NCBI GenBank assembly: GCA_002314885.1
Contig: DCHT01000030.1
Location: 54,708-74,152, forward strand
Length of the DNA stretch: 19,445 bases
Origin: Bacteroidales bacterium UBA1745
Lineage (GTDB): Bacteria; Bacteroidota; Bacteroidia; Bacteroidales; UBA932
Reading direction: 5' to 3'
A model generated the notes under the pieces. The model ran no database searches. It worked only from the letters and a program-made list of their open reading frames with translations, and had not been told where the DNA came from. Position numbers and translations under genes: made by a program. Below are positions 16,461-19,445 of this stretch, piece after piece (position 1 is the first letter of the stretch; each line of letters opens with the position of its first letter).

Positions 16461-16468
16461 CAAATATA
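16461..16468 (-). promoter_or_regulatory. Probable -7 element of the PUL operon
   Basis: On the minus strand TATATTTG matches TAnnTTTG. No TTG is present about 19 nt upstream, which is common for promoters that need an activator. The transcript would begin near 16457, about 12 bases before ATG 16445 or 21 before ATG 16436, so the leader is very short. Confidence 0.55.
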
Positions 16469-16611
16469 AGGAATATCGTGCGCATATATACGCGTGAAAA
16501 CAATTTAGTAGTGGTTTGGTAGGGTATATAATAAGCTAAAGTATTGACAATCAACTTGGAACTACAAATGTGAAATACATAAAATAGTAGTTCACTTTTT
16601 GTAAAAATTGC

Positions 16612-16619
16612 TAAATTTG
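16612..16619 (+). promoter_or_regulatory. Probable -7 element of the regulator gene, near-leaderless
   Basis: TAAATTTG fits TAnnTTTG, but the ATG of the regulator (16624) lies only four bases after it. If this element is used, the mRNA would start at or next to the start codon. No good TTG lies 19 nt upstream; a TTTTTG run at 16596-16601 is too close. Confidence 0.4.
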
Positions 16620-16623
16620 GGAT

Positions 16624-18210
16624 ATGAAATCTAAAACAACACTGCTTTTTGCGCTGATTATCTGCGTAATTTCAGCCTGCGGCAAGGAGGCGAAGGTATA
16701 CGACCAGGCTCTTGCCGAACTGGACAGAACCCTGGACGACAGGGAAGTGATCGCTGAGCGCCTGGAGGCGTCCGCGGACTCCCTGAAGTGCGTTCTGGCC
16801 GAGGCTCAGGACTATGATGGTAAGTATGCCGCCTGCCGTCAGGTACTTAACAAGTATATTCGTTTCGACCTGGATTCGGCCCTTGTCTATGCCCATCTCG
16901 GTCAGCAGTTGGCCCGGCAGTCCGGAAACCCGGATCTGATCTGCGATGCCGAGCTCGCCCTCGCCAGACGATATGTGCTTTCGGGTATGTATCTCGCGGC
17001 CTTGGAGCTTGTGCAGAGTCTGGATCCTTCAAGCGTCCCGCAGGACCATCTCTATTCCTATTATAATAATCTGGTGCGCATCTATCACGGTCTCTATCTC
17101 ACGGACAAGGACCCGGTGTGGCGCCAGCAGTTGAGAGCGAAGGTGCTCTATTACAGCTCCTGCGTCACCGAGGATATGTGCACTCCTTATCAGAGTATGA
17201 TGGAGAGGGTTTCCTTGCTGATGGACGAGGGACAGCCTGAACTTGTCCGGAGCATTCTCTTCGATTACCTGGAGTCAGGCACTTCAGAAGAGACTGATTA
17301 TGCGGAGGTTCATTATTGGATTGCCAAGTCCTACAAGGCCAGTTCGGATCTGGACAATGAGATACTGCATTTCGCGATCAGTGCGCGTTACGACCTGCTC
17401 GTGTCCAACAAAGACTCCCGTTCGATGGTGAATCTTGCGAACCGTTTCTTCCGCCTCGGCGAGATCGAGCGCGCCTTCAAATATATGGTGTCCGCGTATG
17501 AGGTCGCGAGGCGTTCCGACAGCCGCATCGTCCTCGAGAAAATCAACCAGTTCCTGCCCGAAATCATCAGTTCCTACGAGTCCGCCAGGAAGAAGAGCAC
17601 GGACAGGCTCAAGCTCTTCCTGCTCATCGTGGTTGTCCTGCTTTTCGGCCTTGGAGTGCTCCTGGTGGTCATTTATGCCGACAGGAACAAGATGCGCAAG
17701 ATGCAGGTCGAACTGCAACGGAATATGGACGAGCTGCGCAGTTCCTACCAGATCAACAGCACCTACATCGGCCGCTATATGCTGATGTTCTCCGAGCACA
17801 TCGACAGTCTCGAGCGCTACCGTTCCTCCCTCCGCGTCACCGCCAAGACGAACGATATGCACGACATCCAGCAGGCCCTCAGGGACGATAGCGTCATCGA
17901 AAACGAGATCAAAACCCTCTTCGACGGCTTCGACGAGACTTTCCTCGCGCTCTTCCCGAACTTCGTGGCTCAGGTCAATGCCCTCCTCAAGGACGAGGCC
18001 AAGATCGGCGCCAACCTCAAGCCCGGCCACCTCTCCAACGAGCTCCGCATCTTCGCCCTCATCCGCCTCGGCGTCACCGACTCCGTCGCCATCGCCAAAT
18101 TCCTCCGCAAATCCCCCTCCACCATCTACAACTACCGCGTCAAGCTCCGCAACGCCGCCCTGGGCGACCGTGACGATTTCGAGAAGGAGCTGATGAAGAT
18201 CGGGGTGTAG
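16624..18210 (+). CDS. Membrane-anchored HTH regulator (DUF6377 type)
   Basis: A 528-residue protein with a lipoprotein-like signal (MKSKTTLLFALIICVISAC, Cys19), a periplasmic helical TPR-like sensor (about 25-325), one membrane segment (about 329-351, FLLIVVVLLFGLGVLLVVIYA), a short coiled-coil (about 354-375), and a cytoplasmic tail ending in a LuxR-like helix-turn-helix (about 473-512, LRIFALIRLGVTDSVAIAKFLRKSPSTIYNYRVKLR). This layout matches DUF6377 proteins that accompany SusC/SusD loci. It has no kinase or receiver domain, so sensing and DNA binding would be in one chain fixed in the inner membrane. It is divergent from the PUL and probably controls it. Cys19 could be a cleaved lipid site or part of an uncleaved anchor; a signal-cleaved lipoprotein with a second membrane segment would be unusual. 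Confidence 0.85.
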   Translation: MKSKTTLLFALIICVISACGKEAKVYDQALAELDRTLDDREVIAERLEASADSLKCVLAEAQDYDGKYAACRQVLNKYIRFDLDSALVYAHLGQQLARQSGNPDLICDAELALARRYVLSGMYLAALELVQSLDPSSVPQDHLYSYYNNLVRIYHGLYLTDKDPVWRQQLRAKVLYYSSCVTEDMCTPYQSMMERVSLLMDEGQPELVRSILFDYLESGTSEETDYAEVHYWIAKSYKASSDLDNEILHFAISARYDLLVSNKDSRSMVNLANRFFRLGEIERAFKYMVSAYEVARRSDSRIVLEKINQFLPEIISSYESARKKSTDRLKLFLLIVVVLLFGLGVLLVVIYADRNKMRKMQVELQRNMDELRSSYQINSTYIGRYMLMFSEHIDSLERYRSSLRVTAKTNDMHDIQQALRDDSVIENEIKTLFDGFDETFLALFPNFVAQVNALLKDEAKIGANLKPGHLSNELRIFALIRLGVTDSVAIAKFLRKSPSTIYNYRVKLRNAALGDRDDFEKELMKIGV

Positions 18211-18211
18211 G

Positions 18212-18336
18212 TTTCTGCGCGCTTTTTGCCGTTTTTTGCGACTACTTGCCGGTTTTTTGCTGCAAGTAGTCCAATTTTCTGCGTGTTTCGCCGTTTTTCT
18301 CGACTACTTGCCGGTTTTTCCCTGCAAGTAGTCCAA
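18212..18336. repeat. Two tandem copies of a ~62-bp hairpin unit
   Basis: Units 18212-18274 and 18277-18336 align with few differences: each opens TTCTGCG, passes a GCCGTTTTT segment, and closes with a hairpin of perfect 10-bp arms GACTACTTGC / GCAAGTAGTC (18240-18249 with 18262-18271; 18302-18311 with 18324-18333) followed by CAATTTT. Each loop is 12 nt and T-rich. The arms are identical while loops and linkers differ, which suggests selection on the stem or recent duplication. Confidence 0.85.
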
Positions 18337-18343
18337 TTTTTCG

Positions 18344-18386
18344 CGCGTCCGATGCCATTTTCTGCCGCGTCCGATGCCATTTTCTG
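18344..18386. repeat. Tandem 21-bp direct repeat
   Basis: A 21-bp unit beginning CGCGTCCGATGCCATTTT and ending CTG occurs at 18344-18364 and again, identical, at 18366-18386 (period 22 bp). It lies between the hairpin pair and the large palindrome. Confidence 0.9.
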
Positions 18387-18396
18387 GGGTCGCAAA

Positions 18397-18448
18397 CGAA
18401 ATTTCCGACTAGTCGCTGTTGTTTGGGGGCGACTAGTCGGAAATTTCG
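18397..18448. terminator. 20-bp-arm palindrome, possible bidirectional terminator
   Basis: Arms 18397-18416 and 18429-18448 are perfect complements (CGAAATTTCCGACTAGTCGC on the left) around a 12-nt G/T loop. The place between two convergent stops fits a shared terminator, and the stem is very stable, but no T-tract follows on either strand. The arm also contains the smaller palindrome CGACTAGTCG. Confidence 0.6.
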
Positions 18449-18472
18449 CGCAAAAACGGCTCTGTGCAGCTC

Positions 18473-19330
18473 CTATTTGAAGTCTGAGCTTTTCAGTCTG
18501 AGATCGACGATGTTTTCGGAGGCCCAGTTGGTCTTGACAGTTGCGTTCTTCATCTCGTAAACGCGGTACGTCTGGCTTACCAGTTGGAATTTGATGGTCT
18601 CGTTGGTGGCCTCGAAGTTGTCGAAGTAGAAAGCGTAGCCATAGGACATAGGGAAGCCGTAAACTCGGACCTGATAACCACTGCCGATGCCCAGAATGTT
18701 ATTTTCGCAAACAGTCAGTCCAAGGCCTATTTTGGCGTAAGTATTTTCTGTCTGCACAAGAAGGTACTCTTCTCCGGTCATCTTGTTGTCGTCGTTCTCA
18801 ATAGAGATGCACAGGCATGAATGGAGCATGCATTTGTTGAGTGTGATGGACAGATAGTTGTCGGCTACGGCATAGGTGTAGGTGCTGTTTCTGAAATCTA
18901 TGAACAATGGTGACTGGGCTGGGTCTGAGACGTCCGTCGCTTTAAGTCCTCCAGGGAAATAGAGGAAGGTGCTCAAACTTGCTTCAGGGACGAGACTCTT
19001 GTATGATTCGCCAGGGCTGATGTATGCGGCTTTGAATGCGCCGCTTACGTTTGGCTTCAGGCCGCTGACCTTCGCTTCAGTATCGGTTTTCCAGCTGCCG
19101 GCTTCATACTTCAGGACAAGGTCAGGCAGCACTGAGACATTATAGTCAAACCAGGCGAGCATCCTGTCGCCGGAGTTGAAGGCCATAGGCGCTCCATTGA
19201 TGGTGATGTTGACATTGTTGGTAACGACGACGTTGTAGTCAGCGTGGAATACCACTTCGGGTTCCACCTTTTCCCCGCAACTTGCCACGAGGCAGATCAT
19301 TGCAGCCAGAATGAATAATCTTGTTTTCAT
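18473..19330 (-). CDS. Lipoprotein of unknown function
   Basis: A 285-residue secreted lipoprotein: signal MKTRLFILAAMICLVASC with lipid Cys18, followed by GEKVEPEV. The rest looks all-beta, rich in Thr, Asn, Tyr and Val, with segments such as FHADYNVVVTNNVNITING and YLSITLNKCMLHSCLCISIEND. The overall layout loosely recalls fimbrillin-like Bacteroidales lipoproteins, but I do not recognise a defined family and would not assign one. Three cysteines lie close together near residues 166-173 (KCMLHSCLC). Codon use is more AT-rich than in the genes to the left. It is monocistronic in the window and converges on the regulator across the repeat region. Confidence 0.75.
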   Translation of the reverse strand: MKTRLFILAAMICLVASCGEKVEPEVVFHADYNVVVTNNVNITINGAPMAFNSGDRMLAWFDYNVSVLPDLVLKYEAGSWKTDTEAKVSGLKPNVSGAFKAAYISPGESYKSLVPEASLSTFLYFPGGLKATDVSDPAQSPLFIDFRNSTYTYAVADNYLSITLNKCMLHSCLCISIENDDNKMTGEEYLLVQTENTYAKIGLGLTVCENNILGIGSGYQVRVYGFPMSYGYAFYFDNFEATNETIKFQLVSQTYRVYEMKNATVKTNWASENIVDLRLKSSDFK

Positions 19331-19445
19331 ATAAAGTGTTTTATGGTTTTTTCTGGATGCAAAGATTGCAGTAGTTATGCAAATTCTTCTGAGTAATTTT
19401 ACTCAAAGTGCATATCTATCTCACCACCTGTGTGAATTCGACAGG
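19331..19445 (-). promoter_or_regulatory. Upstream region of the lipoprotein gene, with a palindrome
   Basis: On the minus strand AATCTTTG (19360-19367) is a five-of-six match to TAnnTTTG and would start the transcript about 25-30 bases before ATG 19330. Upstream, TGAGTAA (19390-19396) and TTACTCA (19399-19405) form a perfect palindrome with a two-base centre, where a regulator could bind next to the promoter. No other gene begins before the window ends. Confidence 0.4.

Larger units (their letters stand above)
16446..16623. promoter_or_regulatory. Divergent control region between PUL and regulator
   Basis: An AT-rich 178-bp gap between divergent genes. It contains TATATTTG (minus strand, 16461-16468) toward the PUL and TAAATTTG (plus strand, 16612-16619) toward the regulator. 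An inverted pair GAACTAC (16559-16565) and GTAGTTC (16587-16593), with 21 bases between the arms, lies just upstream of the regulator promoter and is a candidate operator. Any autoregulation or cross-control is inference. Confidence 0.5.
18211..18472. other. Noncoding repeat-rich gap between convergent genes
   Basis: The 262 bp between the regulator stop and the stop of the minus-strand lipoprotein hold no plausible gene. Nearly all of it is made of repeats: two copies of a roughly 62-bp hairpin unit, two copies of a 21-bp direct repeat, and one 20-bp-arm palindrome (each listed separately). T-rich runs (CTTTTTGCCGTTTTTTGCG) precede the first hairpin. Confidence 0.8.

Noticed and set aside
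18344..18386. CRISPR or attachment-site pair
   Set aside because: The 21-bp copies are adjacent with a one-base gap, which is a simple tandem duplication, and no integrase or recombinase is present.
18211..18472. Small coding genes in the repeat gap
   Set aside because: Open frames here are made of repeat-encoded Phe, Ser and Arg runs, lack start signals, and follow the repeat periodicity.

Overview
The window reads as a chromosomal segment of a Bacteroidales bacterium. Four things point there: a SusC/SusD outer-membrane pair with accessory lipoproteins, promoters of the Bacteroidetes type (TAnnTTTG with TTG about 19 nt upstream), no Shine-Dalgarno leaders, and many secreted lipoproteins. 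GC content and codon use are fairly high for the order, with many codons ending in C or G. This would fit a lineage such as Alistipes or the uncultured Cryptobacteroides-like group, but genus cannot be set from sequence alone.

Left part, positions 1-5300, is mostly housekeeping. Positions 1-160 hold a run of palindromes. Two minus-strand genes follow in transcription order from the right: a bile acid:sodium symporter-family carrier and a PlsC-type acyltransferase whose start codon overlaps the carrier's stop by one base. Reading right from a shared upstream gap come typA/bipA, then yceD (DUF177) and rpmF (ribosomal protein L32) from a promoter that overlaps the typA stop, then tRNA-Arg(CCT) with a textbook intrinsic terminator.

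Middle part, 5301-8437: a dense block of palindromes, then a plus-strand pair encoding a Tat-type secreted calcineurin-like phosphoesterase and a secreted family 2 glycoside hydrolase. This pair converges, with 16 bp to spare, on a minus-strand polysaccharide-utilization locus (8454-16445). In transcription order the locus encodes a Big2 plus phosphodiester-glycosidase (NAGPA-like) lipoprotein, a SusC transporter, a SusD lipoprotein, and a DUF1735 plus GLUG-repeat surface lipoprotein. A membrane-anchored HTH regulator of the DUF6377 type is divergent from it at 16624-18210.

Right part, 18211-19445: 262 bp of noncoding DNA made almost entirely of repeats and hairpins, then a minus-strand lipoprotein of unknown function with a palindrome in its upstream region.

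The most interesting idea is that the central genes form one system for a phosphodiester-containing glycan. The phosphodiester glycosidase would remove a sugar cap from a phosphate, the phosphoesterase could remove the phosphate, the GH2 enzyme could trim the backbone, and SusC/SusD plus the GLUG lipoprotein would bind and import the product under control of the divergent membrane regulator. The domains are visible in the sequence; the substrate and the cooperation are inference.
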